From the NCBI GenBank assembly GCA_963693085.1, contig OY856414.1, positions 265,157,001 through 265,221,000 on the forward strand: a stretch of DNA of 64,000 bases, given 5' to 3'. Shown here in pieces: positions 1-11,900 of this stretch. The notes under the pieces were generated by a model. The model did not search any database. It saw nothing but the letters and a program-made list of their open reading frames with translations, and was not told the DNA's origin. Each line of letters starts with the position of its first letter. Positions within the stretch are counted from its first letter, which is position 1. The position numbers were made by a program, and so were the translations under genes. Source of the DNA: Alisma plantago-aquatica. Its lineage: Eukaryota > Streptophyta > Magnoliopsida > Alismatales > Alismataceae.

Positions 1-72
1 GTTAATTGAATAACGGCTCTGACCTTCGGGTCTCCCTTAATTGGGGGTTACCGGGAGGTGGGGTTGTTACAC
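1..72 (-). repeat. Start of a minus-strand LTR, cut by the window edge
   Basis: Read on the minus strand, position 72 opens with TGTAACAACCCCACCTCCC, the usual 5' start of chromovirus-type plant LTRs (TGTAAC followed by a C-rich stretch). Only the first 72 bases are in the window, so the partner LTR and target duplication cannot be checked. It does not resemble the start of the neighbouring 1367-4748 LTR, so it should be a different element. Confidence 0.4.
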
Positions 73-1352
73 ATCTTCTCCTATTTACACTTCATATTAT
101 AAATTATTCATTTAATATCACATTAGGAATTTCGAATTGTAGACTTAATAGTCATGCATATGTAAATCCAATTACCCCTTATCACATTTGAGTCATTACA
201 TATATATTTTAGTGAATAAGGTGGAACACATTCCATTTTAATGAATTGATTCATAATCAATTTATGATTAGGTGATTATATGTCATTTAGGAGTATCAAA
301 GTGTATTATTGATGATACCACCTAATGCCACTAATGTATCATGAAGGCATTAAGGATATGTATGTATATATGTTAAGGTTAGATGATTACATCTTAGGGT
401 TTAGGTTAACATGACCATTACATGTTATGCCTTTATCTTATCATTAGGGTGACATGGTTAACATTACGTGTATTTACAATTTGTGAGTTACTCATATTAA
501 GTATATGTTGGGGTTCAAGCATATGAACCATATATTAGATGACTTATTATGTATTCATTAGTATATAAACAAACTAGTTAAATTATAATTATAATTTGTT
601 TGGTCAATTCTAATCATATAAACACACTAATATCTTATCTATGGAGTTAGGGTTTCTAATTTCAGAGTATCTAGATTTCAATGTATTGTAGGACTCCATC
701 CCTTTAAAAGGATTTCATCCTCAAAATCAGCAATTCCAAAATCTTATCAAGGTGTTACCACTACTACTTCTCCACTTAAAAGTGTTGACCTACCAAGTCA
801 AACTAAACTAGGGGTAGAAGAGTGAGTCTAAGCATGTACAAGTCCCAACACTTGATTGTTTTACTAATAACTATTACCAAACTTCAAAGTCTAGCATAGG
901 GTACACTAACCCTAAACATGGAAATCTAATACTCATATAAGAAACTTATGGGTCACAAGGTGATTTTATTTTGTTTCTAAGGATACTCAACAGTGAGGTT
1001 ATATGCCTAAAGGTATGATATTTTGAGCATTCTGTATCAGATCAGGCCAGGTCGGTGCCATATGAACTCAGGAGTCCCCGTAAACCAAGCTAGTGGCGCG
1101 GAGGAAAATATCGCCAGCCCCCAAGTTCTGACCCTTTCTAGATACCATCACTTTCATCTTCGTGCCCTAGTAGCTACCTAATTGGATAATCATCTAAAAG
1201 TTGATTAAAGATGTATCTAATATGAAATTATTATGGTTCTAGATCAACCTTTCATCATAGGTTAATTCTAAGGTGAACTAAAGGGGTAATATATGAGGTA
1301 AGGGTTTCTAACTAAGGAGACAAATTGAAATAGTCAAGGATCCAACTTCCAT
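73..1352. other. AT-rich interval with no recognised gene
   Basis: No open frame of note. If the LTR at 1367-4748 is a 5' LTR on the minus strand, this stretch would be its leader, or other repeat debris. A GC-richer patch near 1030-1180 recalls the conserved part of chromovirus LTRs, but I could not assign it. Confidence 0.4.
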
Positions 1353-1366
1353 TGGCTCTGATACGA
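1353..1366 (-). other. Primer-binding site, initiator tRNA-Met type
   Basis: The minus strand reads TCGTATCAGAGCCA, one base from the plant initiator tRNA-Met site TGGTATCAGAGCCA. It directly follows a CA dinucleotide that ends the LTR at 1367. This is the place and sequence expected for reverse-transcription priming in chromoviruses and copia elements. Confidence 0.65.
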
Positions 1367-4300
1367 TGCGGTAAACAAGTGAAATCACCACCTCTTTACT
1401 AATAACAATGGTAAACAAAATCCAATTGGATAGCAACAGAAGTTTAAAATTTGACTATATTCAATTTAACAAAGAGTACATAAATTTTCCCAAAAGGGTG
1501 TACATGCTTTATACAAAAAGGGGATCTAAGTAGAGGGAAACTAGACTACAACAATATGTATCCAATAAAATGACTTAATAGTAAAGTCCATGCTAGATGG
1601 AGGAACTCTTTTCCCTAATCTTAGTCTGGTTCACCATGCTCCTGTTGCTCATTCTGATCCTAACCTGGGTGGTTGGGATCAGCCAGCAAGAGGAGAGAAA
1701 ATGTATGTGTCAAATAAAGAATAAGAACAATTAAAAACTAAAGCAAGAAATAATAAATATTCACTTATGATAAGAGGGTCAAGAAAACGAGGTAAGTAAA
1801 TAAATAAGAAATAAAAATTCTTCCATGATCAACAACCATAATAATTTCCATCACATGAATTATATTCTGACAACAAAATAAACAAATGTAGGGTAGGGAA
1901 CTTACAGGACCTCAACTAATAGGTGAGGGAGAGTGGTCACATTCCCAAACACCTACAAATATATATAATGTGGGGAGAGTATCACATTCCCCTTAGGCAA
2001 AATTACACATGCCCGTCTATGGGAGGTTTGTACTCATGTACACTACATTGTTATTTGGTCAATAATTCATCATGCGGAGTAATTCACTTGGAAGAGTGAA
2101 AATATAAACAATATGGCATCATAGCATTGGGGTTTCAAAACCCAAGAAGCAATTCAATGAATGAGCCAATAATGGCAATAGAAGATTCCAAGGCTAGCAC
2201 ATGCCTCATTAGGAATTTAGGATTGGATAAATACCAAACTGAAGGATAAGTGCAATTGCACATACAAGAATAGGGTTGCACATACATAAACACATATGTT
2301 TTCACATACCTTAATGTAGATTCATAACCATCACTTTCACAAATTAGTTGTGTCCAAGATTACTTTATCCTAGTTACAAATTATATCACATGTATCGGGA
2401 TTTATAAAGCATAAAGTATAAGAAAATATATTTTTGAACCTTTTATGAAAACCTTCGATTTAGGACTCAAAACTTAGACCGATCGATTTCTTGGACTTTA
2501 CTGATTAATAAAACATATTTTATTTCTCAATTTGGAGTTAAAATGAATTAGTTACATATTTTAAGACATCTTCTATAATTGAAATGATATTCATTACAAA
2601 CATCAAAATAGGATAGAGAATCAACACTCGAAAACCATAAAATCATATTTATACTTGAAAAATGCTTTCCAATGACTATTTATTAGTATTTTTCTAACAA
2701 AGCATTGATTTAATAAGAATTAAACATTACTGACCAATCAGAAAATGAGGAAATGCCACATAGGCAGAAAAGCTTGCACAAACATGTGACACGGTGATCT
2801 GACCTATGCTGACTTGGGCCAATCATGTGTGGCCCAATCATGGGTCCGCGCTAACGTGGTCTTGGTCCAACGTGACTGAGCAAGAGGTTGAAAGACCAGA
2901 ATCCCCATGGTCGGTTAATTAAATCAATTAAGATCGTGAGGACAACAAGGTCTTTCAGACATGACAAATAACCGCGGCCGAGAAAACAAAACAAAACATG
3001 AAATATCAATACTGCCCATGCTCGATTAATCACATGATCAGATTCACAGGGGTGCCAAGGTCAATACATGACTTGTATTGTTCCCCCTGTAACCATGGAG
3101 ACAACAGTGAGTAGGGGGGAATCTCGATCAACTTTCAGAGCTAGAATTGTGCCAAGAGGAAAATGGTGATGTAGATGGATTCCCTATCACCCGATGATCT
3201 TACCAAACCCAAACTGGTGCTCTCTGATACTTAGGAGCTTAGGGGAGGCTCCTCCACTGGCAAGGAACATGGGAAAAAGATGAGAACCAAAACAAGCATA
3301 AGAGCCAGTAATAAGCGAAACCCAAGGTCAGAAAACATTCGAGGGGCTCCAGGTAGGCTCAGGGTGAGGTTTGGTAGGCCGGAAGGGCAGCGAAGCATTA
3401 CGGGCGAGGGACGCCAGTGAGCTCTAAAACTCGGCTATAGGGTACGCCGACACGAGCCAAACCAGGACACACTCGCAATGTGGAAATGAAGGAGGAGGGT
3501 CAAGGAAACTAGTCTCTTAATCAATTTGGTGGAAGGCGGTGCAGGGCATCATGGCAAGCTCATCATCACCGGAGATGAGGAGCGAGTAGGCCAGGGAGCT
3601 TGGGGCTAGAACAGATGGAATTGGGGGTAGAGGAGGAGTTCTAATGGTCTGGGGTGCCTTAGGGTTCCTTATATAGGCAAGGGACAAACTACATATCCCT
3701 TTGCAAATTGAGGTGGAGAGGAGGTGGAAAACCCTAATGGGCATTTCTTTGTCCGGTCACGAGAGGAGACGAGTTAAGGCTTGTCAGGTTTGGGAGAGAA
3801 GGGAGAGACCAGAGACCAAGGTTCCTCACAAAACCATCAAGTAATGAGGGAGATTGAGGCCGGGGATCAAAGCCAGTGAAATCATTGATGGCTCATGAAC
3901 GAAACAGAGGTAGAAGACGAATTACGGACCATCGGATTGGGTATGGGTCGTGGATGATCGAATTAGGACCATTCGATGGTGCACATGGGGAAAAAAGAAT
4001 CAAGGTAATGCGTGACATCAAAATGAAACAAAAACTTTAGCTTAAATGTGAGATGTAATTGAAATTATATTAAATGCTTAATAAAACCATATTCAAATCG
4101 TTTAAAATCGATTTAAGGGGTCAAACATTGATCAAATGACCTCAAATTTGTGCCATAGGCTAATATAAATGCTTGGATTAATGTTATGTAAGTAGTTTTT
4201 CATTTTTCACAATATATGTCCATCAACAACTATATTGTCCATTAATGTCTATATTAGTGCATTTTAAATGGGTGAATGAATGGAAAGATATTTCTTAGCA

Positions 4301-4748
4301 AATCATTTAATGAAATTCGAGATGGTTATTATAAATTCATTCAATAGTCATGTTCCACCTCTTATTCTACTTTTATTGCATTATTCAATATTTAGGAGGA
4401 GCGAGAAGATAAGAGGGTGAATAACTCATAAATTCTTATTTCTTATCCCAAAAAGCCACAAATACTCTAAATTAACATAATCTACTATTTATCTCTCATG
4501 ATTATCCAATTTGCATTATTAGACTCTAACTAACACACTATTTGAGATATTTGTGCAAAAACCCATTCATTGTCATGAATGCTGGTAAATATAGTTCAAT
4601 CCCTCAAAGGTTGCTCAAATTCAACATTGAGGATAAAGTGGATAGAAAAGATATGAAAATTTAGGAAAAAGCCCAAAAAGGATATGAAGGAAATAAAATC
4701 TTGAAAATGGGTTAAATTGTAATTGAATCCAAGATTCAATATGTTACA
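1367..4748 (-). repeat. 5' LTR (3.4 kb) of a minus-strand chromovirus-like retrotransposon
   Basis: On the minus strand the segment begins TGTAACATATTGAATC (at 4748) and ends ...TTACCGCA (at 1367), giving TG...CA ends, with a tRNA-Met primer site immediately after. The minus-strand stretch around 1700-1630 resembles the AGCAACA-rich segment seen near the 3' end of element 2. The internal region and the other LTR lie outside the window, so the duplication (GTGCT would follow 4748) cannot be confirmed. The length suits Tekay/Del-type LTRs. Small open frames inside, such as 3517-3744, are not convincing genes. Confidence 0.5.
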
Positions 4749-4788
4749 GTGCTAAACCCTAAGTGATCGTGATTGTGCTAAACCTAAG
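4749..4788. other. Short host spacer with local duplication and left target site CTAAG
   Basis: The phrase GTGCTAAACC(C)TAAG occurs twice here (from 4749 and from 4777) and again from about 17614, just past element 1. The last five bases, CTAAG (4784-4788), are repeated at 17552-17556, so they are the target-site duplication of element 1. Confidence 0.7.
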
Positions 4789-5115
4789 TGATTCAGCCCT
4801 ATTTTAGGGCTTTATCTTGTGTCATTTTGCATTTCAGCCACATCTATACTTGTTACATTACATGTTATTTCCCCCAATATGCTTATTTCTATCAAATGCA
4901 CTTATGGAGGCTTTTTGCATATTTTATAGGTACTTTGTCCACTACTTGATGGCATGGAAAGAGGATGGTCCAATCTAGGGCTTCCTCAGGCTTGGAGGAG
5001 CCCAAAATGAGGCCAAAACCACTTCCAACCTACCCCAAGTGGTCAAAGAATGTTTTGAAGCAATACCCTCCATGGATGATCAATTTCAAAGCTCAAATGC
5101 ATGGGAGAGACACCA

Positions 5116-5376
5116 CCACGACCGTGGTACCCCACCACGGTCGTGATGGACATGCCCTAAGCACAAAAAATCATTAAAACTCCCAGAAATTGATGAAAAT
5201 GGCCAAAACGACCGTGGTGATCAACATGTCTGTGGCCATAGGTCCCCACCACGACCGTGGTGAGCCCCCACAGCCGTGGCCATCCATGTACATATCCCTG
5301 TGATCTCCAAATTTTAATTCCCATGACCGTGCCCATCCACCACGATCGTGGTCTACCCTACCCACCACGTCCGTGC
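5116..5376. promoter_or_regulatory. Cluster of CCACG-NN-CGTGG dyads upstream of LTR promoter (element 1)
   Basis: At least nine copies of a 12-bp inverted repeat, CCACG-AC-CGTGG or the other orientation CCACG-GT-CGTGG, some degenerate. Dyad centres I could place: 5121.5, 5140.5, 5211.5, 5229.5, 5254.5, 5273.5, 5326.5, 5345.5 and 5370.5. The repeated gaps are 18-19 and 25 bp. The cluster ends about 75 bp before the TATA box. Function is inferred: protein binding or cruciform/hairpin formation. Confidence 0.6.
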
Positions 5377-5451
5377 TACTAAAAAAACCCACCTAGTTTT
5401 CACTACTTTATCTATTTTACCCCTAACTTAACCCTAGAACCCCTAGATCCC

Positions 5452-5459
5452 TATATAAG
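5452..5459 (+). promoter_or_regulatory. TATA box of element 1 left LTR
   Basis: The sequence CCCTATATAAGCCC is a good plant TATA context, conserved in the right LTR at 10418-10425. Transcription of the element would start about 30 bp downstream. Confidence 0.6.
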
Positions 5460-7025
5460 CCCTAGTGGCGGCTGGGGGTCGGGGGTTGGCTGCTTAGAGT
5501 CCCATTTTCACCCCCCTTGTCCCCTCCACTCCATTTCACTTCACCTCCACATCAAATCCACTCCATTTCACCATTTCCACCACATAACCCCCCATATCTA
5601 AGCCTTCCATCCACTTCCCACCACCATTCTACACCTTTCCATCCAAGAAGAAGGAGGAGGATGACCCTACAGCTACTGGAGAAAAGGATTTCAGCCACTA
5701 CTCTGAGCTCCATGGCTTCTTCTACCTCTTTCTTCTCTCTTTTTGTATTTTGCTTTGTTATGAGTAGCTAGGCCCCTTGGGTGGGATGTTTGGGGGAAAA
5801 TATGTTACTTTGATACCATGTTGGGGGAAAATAGCATGTAAACGTTTTAATTCCATTTGTTAATGATTATATTCTATTTGCATCTCATTCTCCATGAATT
5901 GCTTGTTGGTTTGTGTGTGAAATCACTTAGGAATTTAGGCAAATTGCTTATATGTGTGAATTTTGGGATTTGCCCCTAGGTCCAATTCTTGGATCCCTAG
6001 GTTGCCTCCCATCTTCCTACATCCTAATAAACCTCCCTAAAACTAAGTGAGAGATCTAAGTAGCTAGATTATATAATTCTAGTGCAATTAGCATGGAGCC
6101 TTCTCAAGGCTAGAATGTGGGGGAATTGGGGTCCAAAACCCTAATTTCACCTCCCCATTACTACCATCAGCCCCTAATTACCCTAGGAATGTCTAATCTA
6201 GAAACCTAGACTTGATTAGACTCTAATTGGATTTAACCTAACCCTAACCCAATTGACCCTCATAAGGGTAGTAGGGGGTGTTAGGGACTAGTTCCCCTAT
6301 ACACAACCTAGCATATCCATGGCCAGTTAGTAGCTTAGGTTAATTCATTAGACTCTAACTTGTTGTTTGGTTTGGATGATCTAAATGGAATAATAATGTT
6401 CATATGTCACCCCCCAACTTAAGTGATAAGTTCATACCCCTAAACAACCCACACATCTCTTTACTGCTTAAAACCCCAGTTTTGTGCTTGCTTAGCTTAG
6501 TTAGTTCTTTTCTTGCTTAGTTAGCTTCTTGCCTTGCTCTTGCCTTGTTTATGTTTGTTTAGTTCTTTAATTTCTCTTTTTCTTTTCTCTTGCTTGCCTT
6601 ATCATAATTTGTCTTTTCATACCTAGGTTAGTCCTTTCTTTCCTTCTTAGTCTTAATCTAGTCTAGGGTTAACATAGATTTCATTCCTGCCTTTAATTGC
6701 TTTCTTGTTCATCCTAAGTTAACAATCAAATCAACCTTTAATCCCTTAACCCTAGTCTCCGCAGTAGGAACCCAACCAAACTAACCTAGCTCTAGTTCCC
6801 CCTCTTTTCCCTGTGGATCGACCCTATACTTGCCACCTTCCTATACTACGACACGACCCCGTGCGCTTGCGGGTGTAGTTGTTTTAGTAGATGTAGGTGT
6901 GTTAGTTAGGTTTATACATTTTGAAAGCAAAATCCAATCACGTGTGTTCCGACCTCGTGGGGCACATCTAGTCGAGTCAAATTGGCTAGTGTGTTGCACC
7001 TCTAGCAGAATCGCACCAAGCTTTC

Positions 7026-7043
7026 TGGCGTCGTTGCCGGGGA
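7026..7043 (+). other. Primer-binding site, tRNA-Asp type (element 1)
   Basis: TGGCGTCGTTGCCGGGGA matches the plant tRNA-Asp 3' end complement (TGGCGCCGTTGCCGGGGA) with one mismatch. It lies seven bases past the LTR end. This primer is characteristic of Athila-type gypsy elements. Confidence 0.85.
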
Positions 7044-7216
7044 TTAGAAGTGCTCGGCCTAGCTAGTTTGTTTTGCTTTGACTTTTCCTACTGCCCTCAT
7101 AATTGCTATTCTTTATTCATCATTCTTTGCATTCTTTGTGTATATTGGTTTACTAACTTGTTCTCTTTTGTTTGGTTGTGCTTTGTGCATGTGACAAGCC
7201 ATTCGAGGAAGACAAG

Positions 7217-7744
7217 ATGGAAGGCCAAGATGCACAAACCCATCCATTTTCTCCACCGCCCTACTTCCAAGGCTATCCTAAGCCTTACACACCCCCACCA
7301 CCTCCATCGCCACAACCCTCCCACCAATTCACCTTCCGACCTCAATTCATTCTACCACCTCCATCACCACAACCCTCCCACCAATTCACCTTCCAACCTC
7401 AATGCCATCCTCCACCTAAAGTCCAAGGGCCATCAACATCGATGCCACCACCACAACTATCACATGCTCCCCCTACTTCCCATGAGCAAATGGATATGAT
7501 TGAGACCCCTCTCTTTGGTGCCTATGAAGGCCCATTCCTAAAGAGAGAGAAAACCTATGGCATGAGATTTCTAAGGGTCTTAAGGCTTATTAAGATCTAT
7601 GATGATGATCCCCAAGGAGAGAGAATTGCTGAAAAAGACTTACAAAGCTCGCATGACCCTTGGGAGGAAGATCAATCAAGGAAAGCATTTGAGAGGATTT
7701 CTTATGATGGGGGTGCAAACATTTTGTTTTTGGACCATGGTTGA
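7217..7744 (+). CDS. Proline-rich gag-position ORF of a non-autonomous element
   Basis: This 175-residue frame starts at the ATG in GACAAGATGGAAGG; upstream in-frame codons run back to 7172 but look non-coding. Residues about 10-90 are rich in Pro, Gln, Ser and His, with two copies of a PPPSPQPSHQFTF-like repeat. The C-terminal half is mixed charged. No capsid domain, zinc knuckle, protease or polymerase motif is visible. It occupies the gag position, about 175 bp after the primer site. Just downstream (from about 7790) lies the GGGAGGCAACCCACC motif that commonly closes this region in Athila-like elements. The frame is open but may be non-functional; there is no evidence of a protein. Confidence 0.45.
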   Translation: MEGQDAQTHPFSPPPYFQGYPKPYTPPPPPSPQPSHQFTFRPQFILPPPSPQPSHQFTFQPQCHPPPKVQGPSTSMPPPQLSHAPPTSHEQMDMIETPLFGAYEGPFLKREKTYGMRFLRVLRLIKIYDDDPQGERIAEKDLQSSHDPWEEDQSRKAFERISYDGGANILFLDHG

Positions 7745-9717
7745 TGGTGAAAGAACAACAAGCCCGACTGAAGGCATGAAACTTAGTGCTTGTGGGAGGC
7801 AACCCACCTAGGTTTGGGAAATTTTCACCCAAACTTCATTTTTTGATACAATTGCTTTGTTTTTACATTTTCCAAGAACACACACACTTGTGTTTAATAG
7901 TTTTTGTCTAGTTTTAAGATGTGCAGGTGATAACCTGGTGAAATGAAGGAAATTAGAGTACAGTTGAGAGAAGGATTCCAAGAAAAATCACTATGAGTCA
8001 AGTTTTTGAGTGTTTGATGTTACTAATTTTGAGAGTAGTAGCTACAGGGACCACCACGGTCGTGGCACATCAATACAACTGTGGTCATTTGCATGAAAAA
8101 CACACCAAGTCCCTGGATTAAGAAGCAAAATTGAGAAAAGCTGCCAAAGGACTACACCACAGCCATGCCAGGCAGCACAGCCGTGCAACCTGAAGCCACC
8201 ACGGCTGTGCTACGCAGCACGGCCGTGTAGCAGACCAATTTCAGCCACTCAAGGCAGATTAGTGGGGCAGCTACTACACATATCCTCCACCACAGGTAGG
8301 AACACCGCCAGAGCCTTGAGAGAGCCATGATCGTCTACCCTATCATCCTAAACTCTAGGATCATGCTGAGGACAACATGATTCAAAATTTTGGGTGGTAG
8401 GGCAGGTATGCCCTAGTTTCACTTTGCATTTCACCTGCCACATCCACTTTTGTTTTCTTGCTTTTGCTATCTACCTTAGTCATCTTTACTGCTTTGCATA
8501 CATGCATGCCATGTCATTTACTTTCTTGTCATTTTTGCATAATTTTCAAAAAATTTGCTCTTTTTCCATGCATTGCATATCATGTAGATTTTTGGTAATT
8601 CTTGCATGTTATAGCTAGTATTTTCTTATTTACTGCTTTAAGTTCAATAATATAGAGTTTAGATGTGATTGAAGGCAACTTGGCACTGTTTTGGCCAATT
8701 TTGCCCAAATTTGAGATTTCTTGCCTAAAAGTATGTTTTGACCCAATCTCTACTATTTTGAGTAAAAATGATGATCTTTGACAAATGCAAGTGAGTTAAC
8801 ATTGTTTGTTGCTAAATGGTATCAATTCTTGACTTTTTACATGTGCATCACCTCTCTTGTGTTTGTGGATGATTTGGTTGGATTGTGAAGTTGAGAAAGC
8901 TTTGAACGCTTAGTGTTTGTGGAATCACTTGATTGATATACCAATTTCATCTTGTTCATTCATGTGGTGTGATATCTAGGATGAAGTATTGGATTAATTT
9001 TCATGCAGGATGTCTTATGTGGAGAATCATACATGTGATCCCTCTTTGACCTGACTTTTCACTCACCATCTTCTTACCCCTCTGCCTCATGAAAGGATGC
9101 CAAAGTGCACATATCAGCCTTGTCCACCTCCAAAAGTTTGGGGTGGCCATATCTTTATCCCCTCGCTTCACTCTATCCACCATATTCCCTATCTATACCA
9201 AGAACAAAAAAAGGAAAAAAAAAGAAAAGCAAATACAAAATAAAAGGATGCTCCTGTTTAAGAGCATTCAAATAAAGAAAAGATGAGTGTGTAAAAATAC
9301 TCCAAAAATCTTACCGCAACCCTTTCTTCCACTTTTATACCCATTGAGCTAAGAAGCATCAAACTTAGCTCATTTTGCCTTTTTCCACAACCACGTGGGT
9401 CATTTGGTCTGATTTGAAATATAAAACCGAATGCATGAATGTGAAACAACATTCCTAGTCATCCTTGATTAACACCATCATGAAACGGTTTACCCAGAAC
9501 TTTTTGGAAGAAGTACCGATAACTTGTGTATTCTATGCACTATATTTGAAGTCCATGTGCTTTGTGCTCTTTTCATGATTGGATTGTGAAAGCAGGAGAG
9601 GAGAGAGGTGAAATGCATGTACTTAGTCATCTTTGATACCATTCAACAATAATCATCTTTTACATTACATTTGTCATTTCTTGTTTGTGGAAAATTTGTA
9701 GAGAGATTGAGTTAGAG
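7745..9717 (+). other. Untranslated internal region of element 1
   Basis: No convincing reading frame. It holds a second dyad cluster (8054-8228) and, at about 9130-9148, a polypurine-like AAAAGTTTGGGGTGGCC about 610 bp before the true tract. An A/G-rich stretch follows at about 9201-9250. Confidence 0.5.
8054..8228. promoter_or_regulatory. Internal dyad cluster of element 1
   Basis: Dyads of the LTR type (CCACG-GT-CGTGG, GCACA-GC-CGTGC, GCACG-GC-CGTGT). Centres at 8059.5 and 8078.5 (19 bp apart), then 8162.5, 8180.5, 8204.5 and 8222.5 (18, 24, 18 bp). The spacing repeats the 19/25/19 pattern of the LTR although the surrounding sequence differs. Confidence 0.55.
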
Positions 9718-9754
9718 CATACTTGAGGACAAGTATGTTTCAAGTTTGGGGTGG
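9718..9754 (+). other. Hairpin and polypurine tract before right LTR (element 1)
   Basis: CATACTTG-AGGA-CAAGTATG (9718-9737) is a perfect 8-bp stem with an AGGA loop. It is followed by TTTCAAGTTTGGGGTGG, the polypurine tract that primes plus-strand synthesis, ending exactly where the right LTR starts with TG at 9755. Confidence 0.7.
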
Positions 9755-10862
9755 TGATTCAGCCCTATTTTAGGGCTTTATCTTGTGTCATTTTGCATTT
9801 CAGCCACATCTATACTTGTTAGATTACATGTTATTTCCCCCAATATGCTTATTTCTATCAAATGCACTTATGGAGGCTTTTTTCATGTTTTATAGGTACT
9901 TTGTCCACTACTTGATGGCATGGAAAGAGGATGTTCCAATCTAGGCTTTCCTCAGGCTTGGAGGAGCCCAAAATGAGGCTAAAACCACTTCCAACCTACC
10001 CCAAGTGGTCAAAGAATGTTTTGAAGCAATACCCTCCATGGATGATCAATTTCAAAGCTCAAATGCATGGGAGAGACACCACCACGGTCGTTGTGGACAT
10101 GCCCTAAGCACAAACAATCACTAAAACTCCCAGAAATTGATGAAAATGGCCAAAACGACCATGGTGATCAACATGTCTGTGGCCATAGGTCCCCACCACG
10201 ACCGTGGTGAGCCCCCACGGCCGTGGCCATCCATGTACATATCCCTGTGATCTCCACATTTTAATTCCCACGACCGTGCCCATCCACCAAGGCCGTGGTC
10301 TACCCTACCCACCACGACCGTGGTAACCCACCACGGTCGTGCTACTCAAAAAACCCACCTAGTTTTCACTGCTTTACCTATTTTACCCCTAACATAACCG
10401 TAGACCCCCTAGATCCCTATATAAGCCCTAGTGGCGGCTGGGGGTCGGGGTTGGCTGTTTAGAGTCCCATTTTCTCCCCCTTGTCACCTCCACTCCATTC
10501 CACTTCACCTCCACCTCAAAGCCACTCCATTTCACCATTTCCACCACATAACCCCCCATATCTAAGCCTTCCATCCACTTCCCACCACCATTCTACACCT
10601 TTCCATCCAAGAAGGAGGAGGACGACCCTACATCTGCCGGAGAAAAGGATTTCAGCCACTACTAGGAGCTCCATGGCTTCTTCTACCTCTTTCTTCTCTC
10701 TTTTTGTATTTTTCTTTGTTATGAGTAGCTAGGCCCCTTGGGTGGGCTGTTTGGGGGGAAATATGTTACTTTGATACCATTTTGGGGGAAAATGGCATGT
10801 AAACGTTGTAATTCCATTTGTTAATGATTATATTCTATTTGTATCTCATTCTCCATGAATTG
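9755..10862 (+). repeat. Right LTR of element 1, first part
   Basis: Nearly identical to 4789-5900, including the dyad cluster (centres 10273.5, 10292.5, 10317.5, 10336.5, i.e. 19, 25, 19 bp) and the TATA box. It breaks at AATTG (10858-10862), the duplication made by element 2. Confidence 0.9.
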
Positions 10863-11900
10863 TGTAACACCCCTGATCTGGGTTATGAGCTAACTCTAGG
10901 TGTTTTACCTAATTATGAAATTAGATGGTTGTAATTATCCTTTAGTATATAATTAAAGCTTTTATGGAGCATATGTTTCCATTTCTGTCCCTTATAAATC
11001 AATGTTGAAGTATTGTTTGCAAAACAGGGACCTATGTGCAATTTACCCAATTTGAGGGGTGAAACTTGTAAAATACATCATCAAAAATATCTTTTATGAC
11101 TCTTGGCATCATTTAGAAGAGAAATGATGAAAAGGTCACTTCATGTGAATAATCATATAATAAAGAACACCTTTGTGATTGAATAATCAAGTTGTATGTA
11201 TAATAGCCCTTTTATGTGTATACTTTAGTGATGGGTTGATCCTTTTTGACTTCAATTCTTGACCTTAGAAGGAGTTTGTCCTTAGAAATAAGATGTGGGT
11301 ACGTGCAAGGAAGAAAGGAAGGACTTAGATGAGAAATGAGGAAAACATATGTTCTTATGTTGAAATTTCACTTAAGTATATATACTACTTTTCTCACTTA
11401 GAAAGGGAACGATCCTCTTCCTTTCATTTCTTTTCCCCTTGCTCAAAACTGACCAAGGTTAAGATCTGGAGAAGAGAAGGACGACCAAGGGTCCTAGGTA
11501 AGTTTGGATCATCCCTTTTGCTTGAATTCATGTAGGAAACTCATTTTCATGGTTGAATTCACAGCTAGCTCACCTAGCTCTATCTTTCTAGCCATTCCTT
11601 TCCAACTTTTCCTTGGAGAATTCACCTTGACCGACCTATGGAGCTCAAAGATGCCATTAAAGCTTGGAGCTCAAGGAACAACCTTTATGCGGGTTTTATA
11701 ACTCTAAACCTATGCTTTGTTATATACATCTTTTCTATGCTTTTAGTTGCTAGTTCTTCTTCTTCCCTATCTTCCCTTGCTTCTTTGCAAGAAAATCCGT
11801 GAGGAACTGTTTCTGTTCTTGAGCTAGAAGATGAGGGCGTTATTTCCTATGCTTATCCACAGTTTTCCACTTTACCATACGACCTCAACCAATTGCCCAT

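Larger units (their letters stand above)
4789..7018 (+). repeat. Left LTR of element 1
   Basis: This 2230-bp segment recurs as 9755-10862 plus 16433-17551. It begins TG, ends CA (...CGCACCA), and is followed seven bases later by the primer site. It carries a palindrome cluster near 5116-5376, a TATA box at 5452, and near its 3' end the motif CGTGCGCTTGCGGGTGTAG (from about 6860), which is conserved in Athila LTR ends. The open frames inside (e.g. 5517-5771) are unlikely to be real proteins. Confidence 0.88.

Noticed and set aside
7050..7499. 149-codon plus-strand frame overlapping the proline-rich ORF
   Set aside because: Shadow of the CCACCA-rich repeats in another frame; the 7217-7744 frame is better placed after the primer site.
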